A program made the position numbers and the translations under genes. Positions 51,279 through 59,153 of a stretch of 64,000 bases of DNA are shown in pieces; position 1 is the first letter of the stretch, and the number at the start of each line of letters is the position of its first letter. This DNA comes from Streptomyces resistomycificus (GTDB lineage Bacteria > Actinomycetota > Actinomycetes > Streptomycetales > Streptomycetaceae). The notes under the pieces are model-generated. The model was given only the letters and a program-made list of their open reading frames with translations. It was not told where the DNA came from and made no database searches. The stretch lies in assembly GCF_001514265.1 (NCBI RefSeq), contig NZ_KQ948997.1, positions 1 to 64,000 on the forward strand. The letters are read 5' to 3'.

Positions 51279-52520
51279 GTGAGCGAGCAGACGCAGGAAC
51301 CGGGAACGCCCACGCCGCGGCGTGTCGTCGTGGTGGGCGCGGGCATGGCCGGGGTGCAGACCGCGGTCGCCCTGCGGGAGCAGGGCTTCACCGGCTCGGT
51401 GACACTGATCGGCGCGGAGCCCCACCAGCCGTACGACCGGCCGCCGCTGTCGAAGGCCGTGCTGCTCGGCAAGGCCGAGAACTCCGCCTTCGACGTGGAC
51501 TTCGAGGCGCTCGGCATCGAACTGCGGCTCGGCCGTGAGGTCCTCGGCGTCCGCCCCGCCGAGCACGAGCTGGACACCGCCCAAGGGCCGGTGCCCTACG
51601 ACGTCCTGGTCCTCGCCACCGGTGCCGAACCGATCCGGCTGCCGGGCGCGGAAGGCGTGCCCGGCGTGCATCTGCTGCGCACCCTGGACGACGCCGAGCG
51701 GCTGCGCCCGGTGCTCGCCCGGCAGCACGACATCGTGGTCGTCGGCGCGGGCTGGATCGGCGCCGAGTTCGCCACGGCGGCCCGCGAGGCGGGCTGCCAG
51801 GTGACGGTCGTGGAGGCCGCCGACCGGCCGCTCGCCGGCGCGCTGCCCGCCGAGGTGGCCGCGCCGATGGCCTCCTGGTACGGCGACGCGGGGGCCTCGC
51901 TGCGCACCCACGCGCGCGTGCGGCACGTCGCACCGGGGGCCGTGCTGCTGGACGACGGCTCCCGGCTGCCCGCCGACGCCGTGGTCGTCGGCATCGGCGC
52001 CCGCCCCGCCACCGCCTGGCTCGCGGGCTCCGGCATCGAGCTGGGCGCCCACGGCGAGGTCGTCGCCGACGACCGTCTGCACACCTCGGTACCGGACGTC
52101 TTCGCGGTCGGCGACTGCGCCTCCTTCCCGTCCGGGAGGTACGGCGAGCGTCTGCTGGTCCACCACTGGGACAACGCCCTGCAGGGGCCGCGCACGGTGG
52201 CCGCGAACATCGTCGGCGAGGTCACCGACGAGCCCCCGGCCCGCTACGACCCGGTCCCGTACTTCTGGTCCGAGCAGTTCGGGCGCTTCGTCCAGTACGC
52301 CGGCCACCACGCGTCGGCCGACACCACCCTGTGGCGCGGCGACCCCTCCGGTCCGGCCTGGACCGTGTGCTGGCTGCGCGAGCGCCGCCTGGTCGCCCTG
52401 CTGGCGGTGGGCCGCCCCCGGGACCTGGCGCAGGGGCGCCGGCTGATCGAGGCGGGCACACTGATGGACCCCGGGCTGCTGACCGACCCGGCGAGGCCCC
52501 TGAAGGCGGCCACGGCGTAG
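51279..52520 (+). CDS. FAD/NAD(P)-dependent ferredoxin reductase-like oxidoreductase
   Basis: A 413-residue two-dinucleotide-domain flavoprotein of the rubredoxin/ferredoxin reductase type. FAD motif VVVGAGMAGVQTAVALREQG near residue 20; NAD motif VVVGAGWIGAEFATAAREAG near residue 155; second FAD segment VFAVGDCASF near residue 275. The C-terminal domain (about 300-413) includes PYFWSEQFG, typical of BenA/ThcD-like ferredoxin reductases. It should pass electrons from NAD(P)H to a ferredoxin or related partner; no P450 or ferredoxin gene is adjacent. Confidence 0.9.
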   Translation: MSEQTQEPGTPTPRRVVVVGAGMAGVQTAVALREQGFTGSVTLIGAEPHQPYDRPPLSKAVLLGKAENSAFDVDFEALGIELRLGREVLGVRPAEHELDTAQGPVPYDVLVLATGAEPIRLPGAEGVPGVHLLRTLDDAERLRPVLARQHDIVVVGAGWIGAEFATAAREAGCQVTVVEAADRPLAGALPAEVAAPMASWYGDAGASLRTHARVRHVAPGAVLLDDGSRLPADAVVVGIGARPATAWLAGSGIELGAHGEVVADDRLHTSVPDVFAVGDCASFPSGRYGERLLVHHWDNALQGPRTVAANIVGEVTDEPPARYDPVPYFWSEQFGRFVQYAGHHASADTTLWRGDPSGPAWTVCWLRERRLVALLAVGRPRDLAQGRRLIEAGTLMDPGLLTDPARPLKAATA

Positions 52521-52584
52521 TGCGAAGCCGCAGGCCGGGCGGGCCTGGCTTCCGACTGTCAGTGCGGGATGGCACGCTTGTCCC

Positions 52585-52956
52585 GTGACCGAGATTGACG
52601 CAAAGATCGATGCTCTCGTCCCCGCCTGGCTCACCCTCCCCGACATCGCAGAGATGCTCGATGTCGAGGTGACGCGTGTGCGGCAGCTGGTCAAGGAGGG
52701 CCAGCTCATCGCCGTACGCCGTGGTGAGAACCGCGCACTGCACGTCCCCGCCGCCTTCATCGACGGGGCCGAGCAGAAGGTCGTCAAGGGCCTCACCGGC
52801 ACCCTGACGCTCCTGCGGGACGACGGCTTCACCGACGAAGAGATGATCGAATGGCTCTTCACCCCCGACGAGAGCCTGCCCGGCACCCCCGCACAGGCGC
52901 TGGCCGAGAACCGCGGTACGGAGGTGAAGCGCCGGGCCCAGGCGCTCGCCGTCTGA
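52585..52956 (+). CDS. Rv2175c-family helix-turn-helix DNA-binding protein
   Basis: A 123-residue protein. The N-terminal winged helix (TLPDIAEMLDVEVTRVRQLV) matches the Rv2175c DNA-binding fold, and the C-terminal domain (about 70-123) is mixed helix. In M. tuberculosis, Rv2175c is a substrate of PknL, whose gene is next door. Here the PASTA kinase gene lies 4 kb away, across the thiO-S-G operon and two other genes. Start is GTG at 52585. Confidence 0.88.
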   Translation: MTEIDAKIDALVPAWLTLPDIAEMLDVEVTRVRQLVKEGQLIAVRRGENRALHVPAAFIDGAEQKVVKGLTGTLTLLRDDGFTDEEMIEWLFTPDESLPGTPAQALAENRGTEVKRRAQALAV

Positions 52957-52983
52957 TCCGCGCACGCTGATCGAACACCGTCC

Positions 52984-53040
52984 GGCGTACGGGCCGCGGC
53001 CGACCAGGCCACGGCCGTGGTTCACTGCGGCCCGTACGCC
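52984..53040. terminator. Hairpin between the Rv2175c-like gene and thiE
   Basis: Perfect 14-bp arms, GGCGTACGGGCCGC (52984-52997) and GCGGCCCGTACGCC (53027-53040), around a GC-rich centre with a further GGCC-based pairing. It ends 22 bases before the thiE ATG, and probably terminates the upstream gene. Confidence 0.7.
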
Positions 53041-53062
53041 ATCGAGATGGGGGGACCCACGC

Positions 53063-53740
53063 ATGCCCGACACGTCCGACACCGATGCCCGCGCCCAGCT
53101 TCCCCACGCCCGGCTCTACCTCTGCACGGACGCCCGCGGGAAGCAGGGCGACCTCGGCGACTTCCTGGACGCGGTCCTGGACAACGGCGTGGACATCATC
53201 CAGCTGCGGGACAAGAGCCTGGAGGCCGACGAGGAGCTGGACCGGCTGGAACTGTTCGCCGACCGGTGCCAGGCGCACGGCAAGGTCCTCGCGGTGAACG
53301 ACCGCGCCGACGTGGCGCACGCGGCGCGGGCCGCGCATCCCTGGGGTCCCTCCGTACTCCATCTGGGGCAGGGCGACCTCCCGGTCCCCGCGGCGCGCGC
53401 GATCGTCGGCGACGACATCCTCATCGGCCGTTCCACGCACTCCGAGTCCGAGGCCGCGGCCGCCGCCGTCCAGGAGGGTGTGGACTACTTCTGCACCGGC
53501 CCGTGCTGGCCCACCCCCACCAAGCCCGGCCGTCACGCCCCCGGCCTCGACCTGGTCCGGTACACCGCCTCGCTCGGCACCGACCGCCCCTGGTTCGCCA
53601 TCGGCGGCATCGACCTCGGCAATCTGGACGAGGTGCTGGATGCGGGGGCGCGCCGGGTCGTGGTCGTGCGGGCCATCACGGAGGCGGACGACCCGGGCGC
53701 GGCGGCCGCCGAGTTCACCAAGCGGCTGCGGCAGGCGTGA
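53063..53740 (+). CDS. thiE: Thiamine-phosphate synthase
   Basis: A 225-residue TIM barrel enzyme that joins HMP-PP and thiazole-phosphate. Motifs: VDIIQLRDKSLEADEE, NDRADVA (Asp), HLGQGDLPV, IGRSTHSESEAAAA, DYFCTGPCWPTPTKPG and the final IGGIDLGNLDEVL phosphate loop. It reads away from thiOSG and has no TPP aptamer before it; only a terminator-like hairpin is present. Confidence 0.95.
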   Translation: MPDTSDTDARAQLPHARLYLCTDARGKQGDLGDFLDAVLDNGVDIIQLRDKSLEADEELDRLELFADRCQAHGKVLAVNDRADVAHAARAAHPWGPSVLHLGQGDLPVPAARAIVGDDILIGRSTHSESEAAAAAVQEGVDYFCTGPCWPTPTKPGRHAPGLDLVRYTASLGTDRPWFAIGGIDLGNLDEVLDAGARRVVVVRAITEADDPGAAAAEFTKRLRQA

Positions 53741-53812
53741 CGCCCCTCGTGGCCCCAGGTGTCCGAGGGGTGGACAACAAAAAGACAAATCGGGCAAAGT
53801 TCCGTGATCTGG

Positions 53813-53841
53813 TTGGGTGACCGTCTCGCCCTGACTAACCT
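53813..53841 (+). promoter_or_regulatory. Promoter of metF, leaderless arrangement
   Basis: TTGGGT (53813-53818), 17-base spacer, TAACCT (53836-53841), then only 6 bases to the ATG at 53848. This predicts a leaderless mRNA. Confidence 0.6.
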
Positions 53842-53847
53842 GCCGGT

Positions 53848-54771
53848 ATGGCCCTCGGCACCGCATCCACCAGGTCGGACCACGCCCGCACCGTGCGCGA
53901 CATGCTCGCGACCGGCAAGACGACGTACTCCTTCGAGTTCTACGCCCCGAAAACCCCCAAGGGCGAGCGGAACCTGTGGAACGCGCTGCGCCGGGTCGAG
54001 GCGGTGGCGCCCGACTTCGTCTCCGTGACGTACGGCGCCGGCGGTTCCACCCGCGCGGGCACGGTCAAGGCGACCGAGGCGATCGCCTCGGACACCACAC
54101 TCACCCCGATCGCCCACCTCACCGCGGTCGACCACTCGGTGGCCGACCTGCGCAACATCATCGGGCAGTACGCCGACGCGGGGATCCGCAACATGCTCGC
54201 GCTGCGCGGCGACCCGCCCGGCGACCCCATGGGTGACTGGGTGCCGCACCCCCGGGGCCTGGCCTACGCCGCCGAACTGGTCGAACTGATCAAGGCTTCG
54301 GGTGACTTCTGCGTCGGCGTCGCGGCCTTCCCCGCGATGCACCCGCGTTCCGCCGACTGGGACACCGACGTCCGCCACTTCGTCGACAAGTGCCGGGCCG
54401 GCGCGGACTACGCGATCACCCAGATGTTCTTCCACCCGGAGGACTATCTGCGGCTGCGGGACCGGGTCGCGGCCGCGGGCTGCGACACCCCGATCATTCC
54501 CGAGATCATGCCGATCGCCAGTGTGAAGACCGTGGACCGGATCCCCTCGCTCACCAACGCGGCCTTCCCGGACGCCCTGAAAGAGCGAATCCTCACAGCA
54601 AAAGACGATCCGGCCGCTGTACGCTCCATTGGCATCGAATACGCCACGGAGTTCTGCGCACGGCTGCTGGCCGAGGGAGTGCCCGGACTGCACTTCATCA
54701 CGCTCAACAACTCCACGGCGACGCTGGAAATCTACGAGAACCTGGGTTTGCACCACCCACCGCAGGCCTAG
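53848..54771 (+). CDS. metF: Methylenetetrahydrofolate reductase
   Basis: A 307-residue flavin TIM barrel that makes 5-methyltetrahydrofolate for methionine synthesis. Motifs: FEFYAPKTPKGE near residue 33 (catalytic Glu), VSVTYGAGGSTR, NMLALRGDPPGD (folate/FAD Asp), TQMFFHPEDYLRLRD (Gln), and the C-terminal GLHFITLNNS. No ribosome site precedes the ATG; the promoter suggests a leaderless message. Confidence 0.96.
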   Translation: MALGTASTRSDHARTVRDMLATGKTTYSFEFYAPKTPKGERNLWNALRRVEAVAPDFVSVTYGAGGSTRAGTVKATEAIASDTTLTPIAHLTAVDHSVADLRNIIGQYADAGIRNMLALRGDPPGDPMGDWVPHPRGLAYAAELVELIKASGDFCVGVAAFPAMHPRSADWDTDVRHFVDKCRAGADYAITQMFFHPEDYLRLRDRVAAAGCDTPIIPEIMPIASVKTVDRIPSLTNAAFPDALKERILTAKDDPAAVRSIGIEYATEFCARLLAEGVPGLHFITLNNSTATLEIYENLGLHHPPQA

Positions 54772-54827
54772 ACCGGTCGCACCCACATACGACACACTGC
54801 GTAGCGGCCACTGGGAGAGGGGCGTAC

Positions 54828-55793
54828 ATGGGCTGGACGGTCCTCTACATCGCGTTCGGCATCGTCGCGCTGTGGCTGCTGGGCGAGGTGCTGCTGCAGT
54901 ACAAGGCGCGTCTGCGCTGGCGTTTGCTGGCCTTCGGCGGGTTCCTCGGCGTCGTCCTCGGTGTCCTGATCCCCTCGGTCGTCGTCATCGGTCTGGGTGC
55001 CGTCGCCTTCGCGGTCGGCCAGACCTACGTCACGCTCTCCTTCCGCCGTGGCTTCGCGGCCGGTTGGGCGGTCAGCCGGCCGGGTGCCGACGGCACGAAG
55101 CGGCGCCGCGGCCAGGCGGACCGTCAGGACCCCGCCCTTGAGGTCACCGGCCTCGAAGCGGTCGACACCGGGTTCGGCGACGACGCCAAGTACGGTCAGG
55201 ACACCGGCTCCTACGGCCAGGACGACTACGACCGCGACGACGTGTTCACCCCCGCCCGCCCGGTCGCTCCCACGGCCGCCGAGAGCACCTCGGTGTACGA
55301 GCCGCAGCCGATGCCCGACGACACCGGCTCCTACGGCATATACGGAAACCCCGGATACACCGGCGCCTCGTCCTACCCGGGCGCCGACCAGGGCCAGGGC
55401 CAGGACCAGTACGCGGCAGCGGCCCAGGGCGCCGACCAGACCTACGGGTACGACGGCTACTCCGGCTACGACCAGCAGCAGTACGGCTACGAAACGGCCG
55501 GCCAGCAGCAGTACGCGGCCTACTCCGACCCGTACATCGGCACCCAGACCTACGGCGGCGGCTCGTACGACGCCTCCTACGGCGGTCAGCAGCAGTACGA
55601 CCAGCAGGGCTACGGCCAGGACCAGTACGGCACCGGGACCTATGGCGAGACACCGGCCGGCGGGGTGTGGGTGCCGCAGCAGCGCAACACCGACGACCCC
55701 TACGGCGGCGACCTCCCGCCGGAGCAGTCGTATCCCTACCAGGGCAACGGCCAGGCGCAGGGCAACGACTACGACGAGCAGTACCGGTTCTGA
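54828..55793 (+). CDS. Membrane protein with long Tyr/Gln/Gly-rich disordered tail
   Basis: A 321-residue protein. Two or three membrane helices (about 4-20, 33-52, 52-70) make the first 75 residues. The remaining 240 residues are cytoplasmic or external and very biased: YGQ, YGG, QQQY and GYDQ repeats with Asp/Glu patches, much like prion-like low-complexity domains. No enzyme motif is seen. ATG at 54828 follows GGGAGAGG. It reads in the same direction as metF, 56 bases after it. Function unknown; condensate- or complex-forming is an inference. Confidence 0.85.
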   Translation: MGWTVLYIAFGIVALWLLGEVLLQYKARLRWRLLAFGGFLGVVLGVLIPSVVVIGLGAVAFAVGQTYVTLSFRRGFAAGWAVSRPGADGTKRRRGQADRQDPALEVTGLEAVDTGFGDDAKYGQDTGSYGQDDYDRDDVFTPARPVAPTAAESTSVYEPQPMPDDTGSYGIYGNPGYTGASSYPGADQGQGQDQYAAAAQGADQTYGYDGYSGYDQQQYGYETAGQQQYAAYSDPYIGTQTYGGGSYDASYGGQQQYDQQGYGQDQYGTGTYGETPAGGVWVPQQRNTDDPYGGDLPPEQSYPYQGNGQAQGNDYDEQYRF

Positions 55794-55800
55794 CCGGCCG

Positions 55801-57312
55801 TCACTGAGAGCCCCGGAACTCCGGCCCCTCCACGATCAGTCCGGCCACCAGCGCGCCTGACATGCCGGCGTGCGCGAGGCCGCCACCGGGATGCGACCAG
55901 CCCCCGACGCTGAACAGGCCCGGTATCGCCGTGGTGTTGGCCGGATACAGCCGGGTCCCCGCGGCCGAGGCCAGGGCCGGCGCGGGTACGCCACCACCCT
56001 CGGAGCCCGTCTCCTCGCGGGTGTGCACGGGCGTACGCACCTCGCGCCACAGGATCCGCTCGCGCAGCCCCGGCATCGCCCGCTCGGCGGCGGTGACCAT
56101 CCGGTCGGCGACGGAGTCGGCGGCACCGGCCGCGCTCCAGTCGTAGCGCGTCAGTGACGGCACCGTCGAGGTGAGCACCACGGCCTCGTGGGCGTCGTCG
56201 GGGCGCAGGGCCGGATCGTCCGGCCGGTCGATGCGGACGGTCGGGTGCTCGGGCGGCACACCGAGCGTGAAGAACTCCAGCTCGCTCTCCGGGTCCCGGC
56301 CGTGCACGACGGTGCGGTGGGCGGCGTCGGCCGCCCGGGCGCCGCGCAGCGCCAGACAGACCACGACCCGGCCGTTGGCCAGGCCCTCAGGACGCGGCTC
56401 GACGGCCCCCGCCGTGTACAGCGCGCCGCCCCGGACCAGGTCACCCAGCCGCCCGGGCCCGGTGCCGACGACCGTGTCCGCCTCCGCGACGGTCCCGTCC
56501 GCGAACTCGACGCCGGCCGCCCGGCCGTCCTTCTCCAGTACGCGGGTGACCTCGGCACCGAAGACGAACTCGACCTTTCTGGCCACGCACCGCTCGTACA
56601 CCGCGCGGGCCAACTCCCGCATCCCGCCGCGGACATACCAGGTGCCGAAGGCGTGTTCCAGGTACGGCAGCACGGCCGCGCTCGCCGGAGCGTCGCTCGG
56701 GTCGAGGCCGTACGCGAGCGCGTGGTGGTCCAGGAGGGCGACGAGCCGGGGGTCGCGCAGCTCCCAGGCGCCGATCTCGGCGAGGGTGGCGGCCCGGCGG
56801 GTGCGCAGCAGCCGCTTGTGGGGGACGGCCGGATAGGGTTCGCGCTCGGCCAGCACCGACCAGTTCGGCCACAGGGGCTCCTCCAGGAGCGGCCTGCGGG
56901 TGCGGTCCCAGGCCTCGCGGGCCCGCACCAGGAAGTCGCCCCAGCGTTGTCCCGCACCCGGGCCGAGCGCCTCGTCCAGCGCGGCGACGACGCCCGCGCG
57001 CGAGGCGTTCGGCAGCGACACGCGGGTGTCATCCGCGAAGACGTGGTGGGAGGACGGGTCGACCTGGACCAGTTCGACGCAGGACTCCAGCGGCTCCTTG
57101 CCGGTCTTGACGAACAGGTCGCGGTAGACCGCCGGGAGGGGGAGCAGCCCCGGACCCGTGTCGAAGGAGAAGCCGTCACGCTCGAAGCGGCGCACCGCTC
57201 CGCCGTACGTCTCCGTACGCTCGTACACCGCCACCCGGTGGCCCGCGACGGCCAGCCGGGCAGCGGCCGCCATCGCGCCCATCCCGGCGCCGATCACCGC
57301 AATCCGTGCCAT
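55801..57312 (-). CDS. Phytoene desaturase/CrtI-like FAD oxidoreductase
   Basis: A 503-residue flavoprotein. The FAD motif IAVIGAGMGAMAAAARLAVAGHRVAVYE opens the protein (shown by key residues GxGxxG at 8-13), VRRFERDGFSFDTGPGLLPLP is the CrtI-type second motif, and the C-terminal GLFSVGGWSHPGGGLAHAGMSG closes the FAD site. It may saturate or desaturate an isoprenoid; no other carotenoid genes are adjacent. ATG at 57312. It is convergent with the YGQ protein gene, with only 7 bases between stops. Confidence 0.88.
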   Translation of the reverse strand: MARIAVIGAGMGAMAAAARLAVAGHRVAVYERTETYGGAVRRFERDGFSFDTGPGLLPLPAVYRDLFVKTGKEPLESCVELVQVDPSSHHVFADDTRVSLPNASRAGVVAALDEALGPGAGQRWGDFLVRAREAWDRTRRPLLEEPLWPNWSVLAEREPYPAVPHKRLLRTRRAATLAEIGAWELRDPRLVALLDHHALAYGLDPSDAPASAAVLPYLEHAFGTWYVRGGMRELARAVYERCVARKVEFVFGAEVTRVLEKDGRAAGVEFADGTVAEADTVVGTGPGRLGDLVRGGALYTAGAVEPRPEGLANGRVVVCLALRGARAADAAHRTVVHGRDPESELEFFTLGVPPEHPTVRIDRPDDPALRPDDAHEAVVLTSTVPSLTRYDWSAAGAADSVADRMVTAAERAMPGLRERILWREVRTPVHTREETGSEGGGVPAPALASAAGTRLYPANTTAIPGLFSVGGWSHPGGGLAHAGMSGALVAGLIVEGPEFRGSQ

Positions 57313-57322
57313 GCCCGCGACC

Positions 57323-57988
57323 TTATCGGCCGCCACCGACAGGCGGGTCGGCGGTCGGCCCCGGTGCCTGGACGTCGGCCCGGGGGCCACCCGTCCGTGC
57401 GGCCGGCCGTCTCTCCTCGCGTCGCCGGGCTCTTCGCCGCAGGAAACGGCGGATGCGAGAGACGAGGAAGTAGAGCACGAACAGTCCCGCTACCAGCAGC
57501 GCACCCGCGATGATCGCCGCCGCCCGCGGGTTGAACATCGCGAACGTGACGATCGCGCCGACCCCGAGATCCTCCGCGAGGCTCACGATCACGTTGCTGA
57601 ACGGCTCGGGGGAGGAGTTGACCGCCATCCGGGTCCCGGCCTTGACCGCGTGGCTGGCCAGCGCGGTCGAACCGCCGACCAGGCCCGCCGTCACGTCGGA
57701 GAGCGAACCGCTCTGCCCGGCGAGCAGCGCCCCGACCCAGGCACCGGCGACCGGCCGGATCACGGTGTGCGCCGCGTCCCAGGCCGAGTCGACGTACGGG
57801 ATCTTGTCGGCGACCGCCTCACACAGGAACAGCACGCCCGCCGCGACGAGGACCTCGGGGCGCCGCAACGTCTCCGGAACGTCGTCGCTCAGCCCCGTGG
57901 CGCCGAACACGCCGAGCAGCAGCACCACGGCGTAGGCGTTGACGCCGCTGGCCCAGCCGCTGGTGAAGACGAGAGGGAGTACGGACAC
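57323..57988 (-). CDS. DUF4126 membrane protein
   Basis: A 221-residue integral membrane protein with about five helices. The N terminus PLVFTSGWASGVNAYAVVLL and the repeated GLVGGSTALASHAVKAGTR / NVIVSLAEDLG segments fit DUF4126. An Arg-rich cytoplasmic tail ends it. GTG at 57988 lies 7 bases after TACGAT, suggesting leaderless expression; the upstream frame is non-conserved. It lies 10 bases upstream of the CrtI-like gene and is probably co-transcribed. Function unknown. Confidence 0.85.
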   Translation of the reverse strand: MSVLPLVFTSGWASGVNAYAVVLLLGVFGATGLSDDVPETLRRPEVLVAAGVLFLCEAVADKIPYVDSAWDAAHTVIRPVAGAWVGALLAGQSGSLSDVTAGLVGGSTALASHAVKAGTRMAVNSSPEPFSNVIVSLAEDLGVGAIVTFAMFNPRAAAIIAGALLVAGLFVLYFLVSRIRRFLRRRARRREERRPAARTGGPRADVQAPGPTADPPVGGGR

Positions 57989-58431
57989 GGACGCGATCGT
58001 AACCAGTCGGCGACACGGCGTCGTAGGGGTGAGCGTGCACGACTGAGTACGCGTACCTAGGGGGAGAGATGAGTACGCGCGCGGATGGGCCCCGACCTGT
58101 GTGAACGAGAGAGTGGAGGCACGGAGAAGGGGCACGGCTCCGGCACCGGCGACACGGGGCGCCGGAACGGAGCCGCCCCCGATCCGCTCCTTCCGCCGGC
58201 CGGTGTCGGCGGGAGCGAGGCACGGGGGGACCCGGGGGACGGCCGAACGGGGGTCCGGCGGGGAAACGGGGGAGCGGGGGTGTACGGGGGACGGGGGAAC
58301 GGGGGAGCAGGAGGAGGCGCCGGTTCGAGGTGGCCCGCGGGGGACGCGGCCACAGCGGACCGGCGCTTTCGTCTGCGGGCGGGCTCAGGCGCGGTTGCTC
58401 CGCCGCGCCCGCTGACCCGCACCTCGGCCCG
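57989..58431. other. Gene-poor gap with a dense G-run tract
   Basis: This 443-base gap between the TetR stop and the DUF4126 start has no convincing gene. Between 58224 and 58305 the plus strand has about nine runs of four to six G in 82 bases (GGGGGG, GGGGG repeated), separated by short linkers. It could fold as G-quadruplex on that strand. The small open frames here have no ribosome site or family match. Confidence 0.7.
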
Positions 58432-59061
58432 TCAGCCGCGCCCGCTGACCCGCCCCTGGAGCAGCCGGGACAGCGCCGCGTGTACGTCGTCCAGGGAGCG
58501 TTCCGGCTGGAAGGCCTGCCAGTCGAGGGCCACCACCAGGACCATGCCGACCAGCGCGGCGGCGGTCAGCTGGACGTCGAGCTCGTCGCTGAACTCGCCG
58601 TTCTCCACGCCCTCGCGCAGCACGCGCTCCACGACGGCGACGGCCTGCTGGCGGACCACCATCAGCGTGGACTGCCAGGCCCGGTTGGTGCGCCAAAGCT
58701 CCGCCACGAAGAGCTGGGTGAAGGACGGGTAGGTCTGGATGAAGACGAGCCCCGCGCGCATCATCGCGTCCAGGGCGTCGACCTTGCCGCCACCCTGCCG
58801 GGCCGTCTCCTCCGCCGCCTCCCGCAGGGACGCGGTGAGGAGGCCCACGCCGTGCCGCAGCAGTTCCTCGAAGAGGACCGACTTGCTCGCGAAGTTGTAG
58901 TAGACCGTGCCCTTGGCGACCCCGGCCCGCTCGGCGATCTCGTCCACCGTGGTGGCGGAGAAGCCCTGCTCGGCGATGAGCGTGACGGCGGCCTCGTAGA
59001 GCTTCTGCCGGGTCGCCTCACGGCGCGTGCTGACACCCGGCGTGGCGCTGCTGCTTTCCAT
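58432..59061 (-). CDS. TetR-family repressor of the adjacent ABC exporter
   Basis: A 209-residue regulator. N-terminal helix-turn-helix (about 15-60: KLYEAAVTLIAEQGFSATTV and GVAKGTVYYNFASKS) and an alpha-helical ligand domain. ATG at 59061 with CAGGA upstream; the long open frame above is not coding. Located after the ABC genes on the same strand, 92 bases downstream of the permease stop. It probably binds the palindrome at 62130-62157. Confidence 0.92.
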   Translation of the reverse strand: MESSSATPGVSTRREATRQKLYEAAVTLIAEQGFSATTVDEIAERAGVAKGTVYYNFASKSVLFEELLRHGVGLLTASLREAAEETARQGGGKVDALDAMMRAGLVFIQTYPSFTQLFVAELWRTNRAWQSTLMVVRQQAVAVVERVLREGVENGEFSDELDVQLTAAALVGMVLVVALDWQAFQPERSLDDVHAALSRLLQGRVSGRG

Positions 59062-59153
59062 GGTCCTGATTGTCACAGGAGCACGCCTGTCCGTAGTCAC
59101 CGGAGCGGCCGCCGGAGCAGTCACCGCGGTCGCCGGAGGAGTCGCGTCGGGCC

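Noticed and set aside
58085..58732. Plus-strand open frame across the G-run tract
   Set aside because: Low-complexity Gly/Arg translation, runs antisense into the TetR gene and has no ribosome site.
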